Positions 17,493 to 27,034 of a stretch of DNA of 64,000 bases are shown here, in pieces. This stretch comes from Prevotella sp. Its GTDB lineage: Bacteria > Bacteroidota > Bacteroidia > Bacteroidales > Bacteroidaceae. The stretch is taken from NCBI GenBank assembly GCA_017623655.1, contig JAGAON010000004.1:1-64000 (forward strand), in the 5' to 3' direction. Under the pieces are notes generated by a model. That model searched no databases and was not told the DNA's origin. It saw only the letters and a list, made by a program, of their open reading frames with translations. The position numbers were made by a program, and so were the translations under genes. Numbering within the stretch: position 1 is the stretch's first letter; each line of letters opens with the position of its first letter.

Positions 17493-18254
17493 TTATTTCC
17501 TGACCACTATTCCTACTGTGGCGGCATTATAATAATGGTGTTGTTTCAGGTTGTTCGGCTTGGCCTGACGGTAGTCTCCGAGGTAGCCTATGCGCAGGGC
17601 GTACCGTGTTGACAGCGGGATGTCGATGGAAAGGTGGTGGCGGAGCTGCGGAACGGCAAGTGTGGTGACCACGATGTTGTGGTCATAGTCGCCGCGGTTG
17701 AATATCTCATAGTATGACTGTCCGTAGTTGGGGGAGAACATTACGCCTACAAACGGCATCCGTGCCTCCCAGTTTACGGGGAATGTCCTGCCCCACAGCG
17801 TGAGGTCGTAGCGCAGCATCAGGTGCGGGCCTATGCCGAGGGACGTGTAACCCTGCGCGGGATTGTTGGCGGAATTGCGCATATTGTATGCGAAACCGAT
17901 GCTGTAACCGGCCATTCCGCCGGCGAGAAGCCTCAGTCTGCCTCCGCAAAAGGCCGTGCGGTACATCATGCTGTACGTGAAATCGTAGCTGCCGCACAAC
18001 TCATTGGCGTTGCCGGCTCTGTTGTGAGTGGTTGAGATTGCCCCTTCATGGGTTAGTGCGTAGGCCAAGGGACGCTTGCCGCTGTAACGCAGTACTTCGG
18101 AAATGAAGCGTCCCTCGAAGCCCCGGTACTTCTCGGGAGAGAGGTAGGTGTCGAGGTAATTGGCGCTACCAAAAGCAAGTTGCGTCGCCACTTCCTGCGC
18201 ACTGGTGTGCAGGGAGAGTGACAACGCAACGGCTGTGATTAGTATTCTCTTCAT
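17493..18254 (-). CDS. DUF3316-like outer-membrane beta-barrel protein
   Basis: 253 residues from the start MKRILITAVALSLSLHTSAQ (signal peptide). The body has alternating hydrophobic strands and many aromatic residues (SYDFTYSMMYRTAFCGG, GPHLMLRYDLTLWG, RYALRIGYLGDYRQ), ending in a hydrophobic strand (TVGIVVRK) as outer-membrane barrels do. It resembles the DUF3316 family of Bacteroidetes. It sits 12 nt before the S41 peptidase gene, so the two are probably co-transcribed. Function unknown. Confidence 0.7.
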   Translation of the reverse strand: MKRILITAVALSLSLHTSAQEVATQLAFGSANYLDTYLSPEKYRGFEGRFISEVLRYSGKRPLAYALTHEGAISTTHNRAGNANELCGSYDFTYSMMYRTAFCGGRLRLLAGGMAGYSIGFAYNMRNSANNPAQGYTSLGIGPHLMLRYDLTLWGRTFPVNWEARMPFVGVMFSPNYGQSYYEIFNRGDYDHNIVVTTLAVPQLRHHLSIDIPLSTRYALRIGYLGDYRQAKPNNLKQHHYYNAATVGIVVRK

Positions 18255-18318
18255 TTTACACTTGGTTCTGTGCAAGGATATATGTCGGACGGCGGGACTT
18301 GCTGCCGGTGGCGGTGAG

Positions 18319-21057
18319 TTAGAACAGCCTCAGCTGTCCCGTCAGTTCGTCCTTTATCTCCTGCTCGCTCTTCCCCGCGTCCGGGTCAAGGTTTTCCGGT
18401 TCCGGGGCATTGTCGCCGTCTTCATTCCCGCCATCGTCGGCAACCGGGTCGGGAAAGCGCAGCGGTTCCAGCTCTTCCACCTTCTCGATGTGGAACGTGC
18501 TGATGCGTTTGCCTTTCGCCTTGAAGCCTTTTACGGCGATGAAACTCTCGGCATCCACCTCCAACGGCTCGCGGAAAGCGTCGTTTCCGCCGAAGGTAAC
18601 AAGGATGCGCGGATAGTATTGGTCTGTAAGCAGCAGCAGTTTGTTCTTCGGATTCTCGCCAAGGAAGGTGCGGTGATTCTTTATCGCCTCCATCTCAAAG
18701 CGCTTTATGTAGCCGAAGCCGTTGTTGTCCGCGTCAAGAATGACAGCCGTCCATGCCTTGTGTTCCTCCCATTTCTCTATGCGGAGTATGTTCTGCTCGA
18801 AGTGGTTGTTGGGATCCGGCGTGGTGATGTAGAAGTCTCCGTTGTCAAGAACGACCAGTATGCTCTCGTCATCGTGGAACTTACCCAAGGAAACGCCGTG
18901 AGAGTCGTGGTTGAGGCGGTTGACATCAGCGTCCCACCATATCTCTCTTCCGCCGAGAGTGGAATGTCCATGGCTTTTCAGGCCTACCTTGTGTATTGGC
19001 TGTTTGGAAAGGATGTTGCCACGTGCGCCGCGTCCTTTGACGGCGATGTCGGCGAAGTCCTTTTCCATAAATATCCTCTTTACCTTCGGACCGGGTTCCA
19101 ACGTGACCTTTATCACCTCCGCCTCGCCGTTTGGATTGGCGGTGAAATACAGCACACGGCTGCCCTTTGTGCCCATCGTGAGGTCATACTCACGGTCACG
19201 GGTGCAGGTATCCACGTTGAAACGCTTTATGTAATAGATGCCGTCCTTGCCGTCTCTATACACCGCGTTGTAGGTGGTCCGGCGGTCGTTGCGTTTCCAT
19301 ATCCCCACGTGCAGTACGTTTTTGCCCACGTCTATCTTCTCGGCTATGCGCACAACCTTGAACTTTCCGTCGCGGTAAAAGATTATCACGTCGTCAATGT
19401 CGGAGCAGTTGCAGACAAATTCCGCCTTCTTCAGCCCGGTACCGATGAATCCTTCCTGCCTGTCTATGTAGAGTTTCTCGTTCGCCTCCACCACTTTCGT
19501 GGCCTCAATGGTGTCGAAACTGCGGATTTCCGTAAGGCGCGGATGCTCCGCCCCGTACTTGTTCTTCAAGTGTTCGTACCACTCGCAGGTAATATCCACA
19601 AGGTGGTCGAGGTCGTGTTCAATCTGTTTTATCTCGTCCTGTATCTTCGCTATCAGTTCGTCCGCCTGGTCTTTGGAGAATTTAAGGATGCGCTTCATCT
19701 TTATTTCCATAAGGCGCAGTATGTCGTCCTTGCGCACCTCACGCACCAGTTGCGGGTAGAACGGTGTCAGACGGTCGTCTATATGCTCGCACGCCTTGTC
19801 CATTGTCTCGGCGTTTTCGTACTTCTTGTCCTTGTAGATGCGTTCCTCTATGAATATCTTTTCCAGCGAACAGAAGAACAGTTGTTCAAGAAGTTCAGCC
19901 CGACGTATTTCCAGTTCCCGCTTGAGCAGGTGCATTGTCTGGTCCGTACTGGAGCGCAACACGTCGCTGACGGTAAGGAACTGCGGTTTCTTGTCCTTGA
20001 TAACGCAGCAGTTGGGGGATATGCTTATCTCGCAGTCAGTGAAGGCATACAGTGCGTCCAGCGTCTTGTCAGACGACACTCCCGGCGCAAGATGCACGAG
20101 AATCTCTACGTTTGCCGCCGTCAGGTCTTCCACCTTGCGCACCTTTATCTTGCCTTTCTCCACAGCCTTGGTTATGCTGTCGATGAGAGTTTCGGAGTTT
20201 TTGGAGAACGGAATGTCGCGTATCACCAGTGTCTTCTGGTCAAGTTTCTCTATCTTGGCACGCACCCTGACGCTTCCTCCACGCTGTCCGTCGTTGTATT
20301 TTGACACGTCTATGGAGCCGCCGGTGGGGAAGTCGGGGTAGAGGCGGAACTCTTCTCCGCGGAGATAGGCTACCGCTGCGTCACAAATCTCACAGAAGTT
20401 GTGCGGCATTATCTTCGAGTTCAGTCCCACGGCGATGCCTTCCACGCCCTGAGCGAGCAGCAACGGGAACTTAACCGGCAGCGTCACCGGTTCCTTGTTG
20501 CGCCCGTCGTATGACATCTGCCACTCGGTTGTCTTGGGATTGAATACCGTTTCCAGCGCGAACTTGGACAAACGGGCTTCTATGTAACGCGGTGCGGCGG
20601 CTGATGAGCCTGTGAGTATGTTGCCCCAGTTGCCCTGCGTGTCAATGAGCAGGTCCTTCTGTCCCATCTGTACCAGCGCATCACCGATGGAAGCGTCACC
20701 ATGCGGGTGGAACTGCATGGTGTGACCAACGATGTTTGCCACCTTGTTGTAACGCCCGTCATCCATCCGTTTCATGGAATGCAGGATGCGGCGCTGCACC
20801 GGTTTCAAGCCATCTTCCACATGAGGGACGGCTCGCTCCAGTATGACATACGAGGCATAATCGAGAAACCAATTCTGGTACATACCACTGAGATGGCGCA
20901 CTACGGACGCGTCAAACCGATTGGCGGGACGGTAGTCTGTTGACTCCGTCTCGCCAATCCCTGCTGCCGTGTCCGCATTATTCTGTGAACCGGCAGGTGT
21001 CTCTATGTTTTTCGGGGTATGTTTGTCTTCCGGTGGAAGTGTCTTATCGTCGGACAT
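18319..21057 (-). CDS. parC: DNA topoisomerase IV/gyrase subunit A
   Basis: 912 residues. The N-terminal breakage-reunion domain carries YASYVILERAVPHVEDGLKP, the quinolone-region HPHGDASIGDALVQMGQ, and the catalytic Tyr in AAAPRYIEARLSKFA. The C-terminal half is a degenerate beta-pinwheel followed by an acidic tail (DDGGNEDGDNAPEPENLDPD). The pattern fits the Bacteroidetes ParC-like subunit rather than canonical GyrA, as it lacks a GyrA-box. Its parE partner is not in the window. A poorly conserved N-terminal ~45 residues precede the domain. Confidence 0.92.
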   Translation of the reverse strand: MSDDKTLPPEDKHTPKNIETPAGSQNNADTAAGIGETESTDYRPANRFDASVVRHLSGMYQNWFLDYASYVILERAVPHVEDGLKPVQRRILHSMKRMDDGRYNKVANIVGHTMQFHPHGDASIGDALVQMGQKDLLIDTQGNWGNILTGSSAAAPRYIEARLSKFALETVFNPKTTEWQMSYDGRNKEPVTLPVKFPLLLAQGVEGIAVGLNSKIMPHNFCEICDAAVAYLRGEEFRLYPDFPTGGSIDVSKYNDGQRGGSVRVRAKIEKLDQKTLVIRDIPFSKNSETLIDSITKAVEKGKIKVRKVEDLTAANVEILVHLAPGVSSDKTLDALYAFTDCEISISPNCCVIKDKKPQFLTVSDVLRSSTDQTMHLLKRELEIRRAELLEQLFFCSLEKIFIEERIYKDKKYENAETMDKACEHIDDRLTPFYPQLVREVRKDDILRLMEIKMKRILKFSKDQADELIAKIQDEIKQIEHDLDHLVDITCEWYEHLKNKYGAEHPRLTEIRSFDTIEATKVVEANEKLYIDRQEGFIGTGLKKAEFVCNCSDIDDVIIFYRDGKFKVVRIAEKIDVGKNVLHVGIWKRNDRRTTYNAVYRDGKDGIYYIKRFNVDTCTRDREYDLTMGTKGSRVLYFTANPNGEAEVIKVTLEPGPKVKRIFMEKDFADIAVKGRGARGNILSKQPIHKVGLKSHGHSTLGGREIWWDADVNRLNHDSHGVSLGKFHDDESILVVLDNGDFYITTPDPNNHFEQNILRIEKWEEHKAWTAVILDADNNGFGYIKRFEMEAIKNHRTFLGENPKNKLLLLTDQYYPRILVTFGGNDAFREPLEVDAESFIAVKGFKAKGKRISTFHIEKVEELEPLRFPDPVADDGGNEDGDNAPEPENLDPDAGKSEQEIKDELTGQLRLF

Positions 21058-21073
21058 TGTAAGGTGTTGTTAA

Positions 21074-21736
21074 TTACTGAAAACTTGGCAACTTGTTTCC
21101 TGCACGTGCAAAGGAGTGCAGGGTTATGTCGAATACCAGCGTGCTGTATGCCGGTATCGAGCCTTTGGCCGTAGAACCGTATGCCAGTGAGTATGGTATG
21201 CAGACCTCCCATCTGTCGCCTATGTGCATATTCATCACGGCAGTGGCAAATCCGTCTCCCAAGGAACTGACCAGATATGACGCCGGCATCATGGTGGCTG
21301 TGTTGTAGTCGCCGTACCATGACGTCGTGAACTGATAACCCAGACGACCGAAAGAGGGCGACTCCACATCGTAAGACGGTGACTGCATGAGGTTGCCGCG
21401 GATGTGAACACGCACCGAGTCGGTATAGAGCGGAACCTCCGCATACGGCGGAACCGCACCCTCGTCATGTGTTTCTTTTTGTGACAACACATGGACAAGA
21501 ATATAGTCGGTGTGCGCACCTTCCGCGTTCTGGTCTTTGGAGTAAGCCTTTATCAGCCTCCAGTCCGCAGAGTTCGCGGCCATGTTGTCGGCCGTCTTTT
21601 GGTATTGCTGCTCGAAATATGTATCGTTCTTGGCCTGCCAGTTCTCATATTCCGTGTCCGTCTCTTCCGTTTCCGAACATGAAGCGAGGCACAGCAGTCC
21701 GGCAAAAGACAGCAACGCAAACAGGATTTTGTTCAT
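21074..21736 (-). CDS. FKBP-type peptidyl-prolyl isomerase lipoprotein
   Basis: 220 residues. Lipobox LASC after a short signal, an acidic linker, and a C-terminal FKBP domain (~125-215): VRVHIRGNL, GFATAVMNMHIGDRWEVCIPYSLAYG, and IPAYSTLVFDITL are hallmark segments. It likely folds proteins in the periplasm or on the outer membrane. It lies between parC and glyS on the same strand, 16 nt upstream of parC, so the two may be co-transcribed. Confidence 0.9.
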   Translation of the reverse strand: MNKILFALLSFAGLLCLASCSETEETDTEYENWQAKNDTYFEQQYQKTADNMAANSADWRLIKAYSKDQNAEGAHTDYILVHVLSQKETHDEGAVPPYAEVPLYTDSVRVHIRGNLMQSPSYDVESPSFGRLGYQFTTSWYGDYNTATMMPASYLVSSLGDGFATAVMNMHIGDRWEVCIPYSLAYGSTAKGSIPAYSTLVFDITLHSFARAGNKLPSFQ

Positions 21737-21829
21737 TCTATCTGGTGTTTGGTAGGTTTCTTTGTTTACTCTCCCCGCTTCCCGGCCGTGCGGCGGTATC
21801 GTGTTCCCCGCAGCCGGGCAACGGAATCC

Positions 21830-23374
21830 CTAAGCCTGTTTTTTCAGTAACGAGGTGATAGAAACCTGATCTTCTATGATGCCGCGCAGTTCTGAAACGC
21901 TGACACGCTTCTGTTCCATCGTGTCGCGGTAGCGCAGCGTCACCGTGTTGTCCTCCAGCGTCTGATGGTCAACGGTAACACAGAACGGTGTGCCGATGGC
22001 ATCCTGACGGCGGTAGCGCTTGCCTATCTGGTCTTTCTCCTCATACTTGCAGTTGAAGTGGAACTTGAGGTCGTTCATTATGTCCTTGGCCTTCTCCGGC
22101 AGACCGTCCTTCTTGGTAAGCGGGAACACCGCCAGCTTGACCGGAGCGAGGGCTGCGGGCAGGTGAAGCACGGTGCGTGTCTCGCCGTTCTCCAGCTTCT
22201 CCTCCTCGTAAGAGTGGCACATGATGGAGAGGAACATACGATCTACGCCGATGGAAGTCTCGATGACATACGGGGTATAGGACTCGTTTATCTCCGGGTC
22301 AAAGTACTTTATCTGCTTGCCGGAGAACTTCTCGTGCTGTGACAGGTCGAAGTTCGTGCGTGAGTGTATGCCCTCCACCTCCTTGAAACCGAACGGCATA
22401 CGGAACTCGATGTCGGTAGCGGCGTTGGCATAGTGAGCCAGTTTGTCGTGGTCATGGAAACGATAGTTCTCCGCACCGAAGCCAAGGTTCTGGTGCCAGC
22501 GCATTCTTGTCTCCTTCCACTTGGCGAACCAGTCCAGCTCTGTGCCCGGCTTTATGAAGAACTGCATCTCCATCTGCTCGAACTCACGCATACGGAAGAT
22601 GAACTGCCGGGCAACAATCTCGTTGCGGAAAGCCTTGCCTATCTGCGCAATGCCGAACGGAATCTTCATGCGTCCGGTCTTCTGCACGTTCAGGTAGTTC
22701 ACGAATATGCCCTGTGCCGTTTCCGGACGCAGGTATATCTTCATGGAATTGTCGGCCGACGCACCCATCTCCGTGGAGAACATAAGGTTAAACTGCCGCA
22801 CGTCCGTCCAGTTGCGTGTGCCCGAAATGGGGCATACTATCTCCTCATCGACAATGATTTGCTTCAGCATGTCAAGGTCCATGGCGTTCATGGCCTCGGA
22901 ATAACGCGCGTGCAGGTCGTCAAACTTCTTCTGGTTTTCAAGGACACGCGGGTTGGTCTGGCGGAACTGAGCCTCGTCGAAGCTGTCGCCGAACTTCTTT
23001 CTTGCCTTCTCCACCTCCTTGGCCACCTTGTCCTCGTACTTCGCCATCTGCTCCTCGATGAGCACGTCCGCGCGATAGCGTTTCTTGGAGTCGCGGTTGT
23101 CAATCAGCGGGTCGTTGAAGGCGTCAACGTGTCCGGACGCCTTCCATATAGTGGGGTGCATGAAGATGGCCGAGTCAATGCCGACAATGTTGTCGTGCAT
23201 AAGTACCATTGACTGCCACCAGTACTGCTTAATGTTGTTTTTCAGCTCCACGCCGTTCTGTCCGTAGTCATAAACCGCGCCCAGACCGTCATAGATGTCA
23301 CTTGACGGAAACACGAAACCGTACTCCTTACAGTGGCTTACTATTTTCTTAAAAACATCGTCTTGCTGTGCCAT
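21830..23374 (-). CDS. glyS: Glycyl-tRNA synthetase (single-chain, class IIa)
   Basis: 514 residues of the alpha2, eukaryote/archaeon-like type. Motif 1 region near GLGAVYDYGQNGVELKNNIKQYWW, motif 2 in KAFRNEIVARQFIFRMREFEQMEMQFF, motif 3 in SIGVDRMFLSIM, and a C-terminal anticodon-binding domain (~400-510; PVKLAVFPLTKKDGL). It charges tRNA-Gly. A minus-strand TAACTTTG at 23422-23415 lies ~40 nt upstream of the start. Confidence 0.96.
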   Translation of the reverse strand: MAQQDDVFKKIVSHCKEYGFVFPSSDIYDGLGAVYDYGQNGVELKNNIKQYWWQSMVLMHDNIVGIDSAIFMHPTIWKASGHVDAFNDPLIDNRDSKKRYRADVLIEEQMAKYEDKVAKEVEKARKKFGDSFDEAQFRQTNPRVLENQKKFDDLHARYSEAMNAMDLDMLKQIIVDEEIVCPISGTRNWTDVRQFNLMFSTEMGASADNSMKIYLRPETAQGIFVNYLNVQKTGRMKIPFGIAQIGKAFRNEIVARQFIFRMREFEQMEMQFFIKPGTELDWFAKWKETRMRWHQNLGFGAENYRFHDHDKLAHYANAATDIEFRMPFGFKEVEGIHSRTNFDLSQHEKFSGKQIKYFDPEINESYTPYVIETSIGVDRMFLSIMCHSYEEEKLENGETRTVLHLPAALAPVKLAVFPLTKKDGLPEKAKDIMNDLKFHFNCKYEEKDQIGKRYRRQDAIGTPFCVTVDHQTLEDNTVTLRYRDTMEQKRVSVSELRGIIEDQVSITSLLKKQA

Positions 23375-23615
23375 TTTATTTATGTGGTATTGTTTTGTGT
23401 AATATTTTGAGGGACAAAGTTACGAATTTTTCTTGTAATTAACGAGTTTTTCGCACTTTTTAACCTATGTGCAACGGCAAAGCGTACATTCTGCGGACAC
23501 CGGATATGATGGTTCGGCAAGAAACGGCGGCTCCTGAAATTTACCATTGGGGAGCGGTGCTTGCGCGACATTCGTAACCGTCTGAAACAGCGGTGGTTAC
23601 CGTGTCACCTTATAA

Positions 23616-23712
23616 AAAGGGCGTTTTTACTATGCAATCAGCACCTGTTCACCGTGTAATCAGCGCCCTTTTACGCTGCAAACAGGTGCTGATTGCGGTG
23701 TAAAAGGGTGCT
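23616..23712. repeat. GTAATCAGCACC modular repeat
   Basis: Words GCAATCAGCACCTGTTCACC, GTAATCAGCGCCCTTTTAC and, on the opposite strand, CAGGTGCTGATTGCGGTG. The arrangement is partly inverted within the block. Confidence 0.85.
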
Positions 23713-23915
23713 TGTTGTATCGTTTCCCGATATTACCATTCTCCGGCAATGCGGCTGCGTTCATGACGTTTGGTCGTCCAAGGCGTGATAATGGTATGCC
23801 GGTAGGAGTGGTAACACATGGTGTCCGCCCGTCTGTCAAGCCGGAGTGCCATCCATATCTCCGCGCGCTTGCATTCCGGCGGATGCTTTGGCAATTCGCG
23901 GAATGCCACCTTTTT

Positions 23916-23966
23916 ATATAAGTAAGTGAACAAAATTATACATTAATTTTGTTCACTTACTTATAT
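23916..23966. repeat. Perfect 23-bp inverted repeat, 5-nt loop
   Basis: ATATAAGTAAGTGAACAAAATTA (23916-23938) is exactly mirrored at 23944-23966. Each arm reads TAATTTTG outward or inward, matching the -7 consensus on both strands. There is no T-run, so it is not a classic terminator. It lies ~40 bp beyond the 3' end of the AraC gene. Confidence 0.9.
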
Positions 23967-24006
23967 GACGGCTGTGGGCAGACGCGTGCCCCTTTCCTTA
24001 CGCCGC

Positions 24007-24876
24007 CTATCCGGCCGTCACTTCAAGGCAGGAGGCACGGTATTGCTGCGGCGTGACGCCGGTGTGCCTCTTGAAAATCTTGTTGAAATACGAGCAGTCC
24101 TCGTACCCCAAGCCGTTCGCTACCGTCTTGATCGGGGCGTCCGTTGTCATCAGCATCAGCTCCGCCGCCTCTATGCGCCGCTTCATAATGAAGGCGTTTG
24201 GCGTCTCGCCCGTCTCTTTGCGGAACGTGCGGATGTAGTGGTCTTTCGACATGCACGCCATGTCGGCAAGGGTGGCGATGTCTATGTGCCCCGCCACATT
24301 CCTGCGTATGAACGCCAGTGTCTGCTGTATCCGTCCGTCGGCTATGCCGGTTTTGGGAGTGGCGTATTTCAGGAAGCGTGACAGCAGGATGAAGATTATG
24401 CCGCGTGACTCCACCTTGTCGCAGAACGGGCGGAGCACGTTCTTGCGTATGTTGTCCATAAGGCATTGGTGATTGTCATACGTGTCGGGGTTGGACATGG
24501 GCAGTTTCAGGAACGGGTTGATGTAGGTCAGACGCTTCATCAGTTCCATGTCGTGCGGATGTGCCTCGACTTCCACGGGGAAGTCGTACTCGTCAAGGAT
24601 GCTGAATTCCTCCTGATTCTCATATATGTGCAGGTAGTAGTGGGTGAAGGGGGAGTCGCATATATAGCTGTGTGTGGTGAAGGCGGGGATGAAGTACAGG
24701 TGGCCGGGTGACAGGTCGTGAATGCCGGACGGCAACTGTATCTTGGCCGTTCCCTGAACCACGAGGTACAGCCGGGCGAAAGGGCTGCGCACGTTCTTCC
24801 AGTTCCAGTCGCCGTTGTGGCAGGCCAGACCCACGTTAAGCGTGAAGAGGTGTAGTTTGTCTATCGGATAATTCAT
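24007..24876 (-). CDS. AraC-family transcriptional regulator
   Basis: 289 residues from the start MNYPIDKLHLFTLNVGLACH. The N-terminal half is a cupin sensor (~25-110; LSPGHLYFIPAFTTHSY, HYYLHIYENQEEF). The C-terminal ~100 residues are the double helix-turn-helix: IDIATLADMACMSKDHYIRTFRKETGETPNAF and IKTVANGLGYEDCSYFNKIFKRHTGVTP. It is divergent from the fucose catabolic operon and most likely controls it in response to a sugar. Direct repeats in the shared upstream region are candidate binding sites. Confidence 0.92.
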   Translation of the reverse strand: MNYPIDKLHLFTLNVGLACHNGDWNWKNVRSPFARLYLVVQGTAKIQLPSGIHDLSPGHLYFIPAFTTHSYICDSPFTHYYLHIYENQEEFSILDEYDFPVEVEAHPHDMELMKRLTYINPFLKLPMSNPDTYDNHQCLMDNIRKNVLRPFCDKVESRGIIFILLSRFLKYATPKTGIADGRIQQTLAFIRRNVAGHIDIATLADMACMSKDHYIRTFRKETGETPNAFIMKRRIEAAELMLMTTDAPIKTVANGLGYEDCSYFNKIFKRHTGVTPQQYRASCLEVTAG

Positions 24877-25003
24877 GGTCAGTAGTTGTTTACGTCTGCA
24901 AGGATAATGCAAACGAGCGTAATGAAAACTTGTTTTCAAATTGCCGAGTGCAGTTTATCTTCTGCAAAGTTAACTATTTTATACCGACAAACAACAATGC
25001 CAA

Positions 25004-25070
25004 GTCGATTTTTTACAATGATAATGGAGGTTTAGGCCGCAACAAGGCCGTTTTGTCGATATTTTACAAT
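25004..25070. promoter_or_regulatory. Paired direct repeats, candidate AraC operator
   Basis: GTCGATTTTTTACAAT (25004-25019) and GTCGATATTTTACAAT (25055-25070) match at 15 of 16 positions and start 51 bp apart. They lie between the divergent AraC gene and the aldose dehydrogenase gene. A -7-like TACTTTTG for the operon is at 25113-25120, and TAACTTTG for the regulator is on the minus strand at 24972-24965. Confidence 0.6.
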
Positions 25071-25154
25071 ACTATATCTGCTTTGTTCCGCTATGTTCCG
25101 GATGAAAAACATTACTTTTGCGCAGACAAACTAACCGAATAATATTTAGGAATC

Positions 25155-26090
25155 ATGCAGTACAATGAACTTGGAAAGACCGGTATGCGCCTGTCAAACC
25201 TCGGTTTCGGTGCGTCCTCCTTGGGCGGGGTGTTCCACGGAATACGCGAAAGCGAGGCGATAGAGGCGGTATTCACGGCAATAGACGGCGGCATTAACTT
25301 CATAGACGTGTCCCCGTATTACGGCCATCTGAAGGCGGAGACAGTGCTTGGCAAGGCTCTGAAAGACATCGGCCGCGACAGGTATTACCTGTCAACAAAG
25401 GTCGGGCGTTACGGAAAGGACGGCGTAAACACGTGGGATTACTCGGCCCGCCGGGCGAAAGAGAGCGTGTATGAGAGCATGGAGCGGCTCAACGTGGATT
25501 ATATCGACCTGATAAACGTTCACGATGTGGAGTTCGCCGACCTGCGGCAGGTGGTTGAGGAGACGTTGCCGGCGTTGGCGGAACTGCGCGATGAGGGCGT
25601 GGTGAGGCACTTAGGAATAACGGATCTGCAGCCGGAGAACCTGCAATGGGTCATAGAACACTCGGAAGAAGGCACGGTGGAGAGTGTGCTTAACTTCTGC
25701 CACTACTGCCTCAACGACGACCTTCTGCTTGACTGGCTTGACTTTTTTGAGGCAAGGGGCATCGGCGTCATCAACGCTTCGCCGTTCTCCATGGGGCTGC
25801 TCTCCATGCGCGGGGCACCCGACTGGCATCCCGCGCCGCAGTCATTGAAGGACGCCTGCGCAAGGGCGGCGGAGTATTGCGGTGCGAAGGGCTACCCCAT
25901 AGACAAGCTCGCGATACAGTATTCCACCTCTCTCAACCCGCGTATCGCCTCAACCCTTTTCAGCAGCGCCAACCCGGAGAACGTGAAGAAGAACATAGCA
26001 TACGTTAATGAGCCTGCACCCACGGAGCTGGTAGAGGCGGTGCAGGCCATCATCGGCGACCAGATGCGGGTAAGATGGAAGAACAGCTAA
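25155..26090 (+). CDS. Aldo/keto reductase, L-galactose/L-fucose dehydrogenase-like
   Basis: 311 residues. AKR fold with LGKTGMRLSNLGFGASSLGGVFHG, the catalytic Asp/Tyr segment DVSPYYGHLKAE, and the Lys in STKVGRYG. The overall pattern (CHYCLNDDLLLDWLDFFEARGIGVINASPFSMGLLS) closely follows plant L-galactose dehydrogenase. L-fucose is 6-deoxy-L-galactose, and a fucosidase is in the same cluster, so oxidation of L-fucose to its lactone is the best guess. First gene of the operon; 11 nt separate it from the amidohydrolase. Confidence 0.85.
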   Translation: MQYNELGKTGMRLSNLGFGASSLGGVFHGIRESEAIEAVFTAIDGGINFIDVSPYYGHLKAETVLGKALKDIGRDRYYLSTKVGRYGKDGVNTWDYSARRAKESVYESMERLNVDYIDLINVHDVEFADLRQVVEETLPALAELRDEGVVRHLGITDLQPENLQWVIEHSEEGTVESVLNFCHYCLNDDLLLDWLDFFEARGIGVINASPFSMGLLSMRGAPDWHPAPQSLKDACARAAEYCGAKGYPIDKLAIQYSTSLNPRIASTLFSSANPENVKKNIAYVNEPAPTELVEAVQAIIGDQMRVRWKNS

Positions 26091-26101
26091 CGGGAAACAC
26101 C

Positions 26102-27034
26102 ATGACAATAATAGACGCACACAGCCATCTGTGGCTGAAACAGGACACTTGCTGGAACGGCAGGGTGATACGTTCCAAGGCCAATGGCAGGGCGGACTTC
26201 CTTGGAGAGGAGGTTCAGATGATACCGCCTTTCATCATTGACGGCCGCAATACCGCCGAGATATTCCTCTCAAACATGGACTATGCGCAGGTATCTGCCG
26301 CCGTGGTGGTGCAGGAACTCATCGACGGCTGCCAGAATAATTACCTCCGTGAGGTGAAGAAGGCTTATCCCGACCGGTTTGTCGTGTGCGGAATGTGCGA
26401 CTATCTCGGCGCATCCGCCGGGGAGGACAGCCTCGCCATGGAAGCGGAAGAACTGTACAGGCAAGGCTTTGAAGGCATTGCCGTGCCGGCACACCGGCTG
26501 ATATTGGACGACCGCCGCGTCATGCTCAACTCTGAAAGGATGATGAGAATGTTCCGGAAGATGGAGGAATGCGGTATGTTCCTATCCATAACACTGGCCG
26601 ACGGGGACGCGCAAGTGGCGGAAATGGAGGACGTCATAGCCGGATGTCCGCGCCTCCGGATTGCCGTAGGGCACTTCGGTATGCCGACAAAAGCCGGCTG
26701 GGAACGGCAGGTTATGCTTGCCGTAAACAAGAATGTGTATGTGGAGGCGGGCGGAATAACGTGGCTTTACAATAGCGAGTTCTATCCCTTTTCCTCGGCG
26801 GTAAGGGCGATACGCGAGGCAGCCGGCATCTGCGGAATGGAGAAACTGATGTGGGGCAGCGACTATCCGCGCACCATTACCGCCATAACATACCGTATGT
26901 CGTATGACTTTATACTGAAAAGTAATGAGCTGTCATGGCGGGACAAGGCGCTGTTCCTTGGAGATAACGCGCGGAAGTTCTACGGTATAGAGCCGGAAAT
27001 AGATTTACCTTATATAAAAAATATGTCAGAATGA
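26102..27034 (+). CDS. Amidohydrolase-2 family protein, likely L-fuconolactonase-like
   Basis: 310 residues from the start MTIIDAHSHLWLKQD, preferred over an ATG at 26075 inside the previous gene. A TIM-barrel metal-dependent hydrolase: DAHSHLW near the N-terminus, AVGHFGMP and LMWGSDYPR later. The amidohydrolase-2 family includes sugar lactonases, and the position after an aldose dehydrogenase suggests hydrolysis of L-fuconolactone to L-fuconate. The stop overlaps the next start by 4 nt (ATGA). Confidence 0.82.
   Translation: MTIIDAHSHLWLKQDTCWNGRVIRSKANGRADFLGEEVQMIPPFIIDGRNTAEIFLSNMDYAQVSAAVVVQELIDGCQNNYLREVKKAYPDRFVVCGMCDYLGASAGEDSLAMEAEELYRQGFEGIAVPAHRLILDDRRVMLNSERMMRMFRKMEECGMFLSITLADGDAQVAEMEDVIAGCPRLRIAVGHFGMPTKAGWERQVMLAVNKNVYVEAGGITWLYNSEFYPFSSAVRAIREAAGICGMEKLMWGSDYPRTITAITYRMSYDFILKSNELSWRDKALFLGDNARKFYGIEPEIDLPYIKNMSE

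Larger units (their letters stand above)
23375..24006. other. Repeat-bearing intergenic region between glyS and the AraC gene
   Basis: Besides the promoter of glyS it contains a GTAATCAGCACC modular repeat (23616-23712), an imperfect inverted pair GCATTCCG / CGGAATGC (~23870-23907), and a 51-bp AT-rich palindrome. A 69-codon open frame at 23712-23921 overlaps the repeat and is not supported as a gene. Confidence 0.6.

Noticed and set aside
18160-20304. 714-codon plus-strand open frame
   Set aside because: Antisense to parC, whose catalytic and quinolone-region motifs are on the minus strand; no family resemblance in the plus frame.
22364-23212. 282-codon plus-strand open frame
   Set aside because: Shadow of glycyl-tRNA synthetase.
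23712-23921. 69-codon ORF beside the AraC gene
   Set aside because: Begins inside a dispersed repeat, has no start signals or family, and overlaps inverted repeats.
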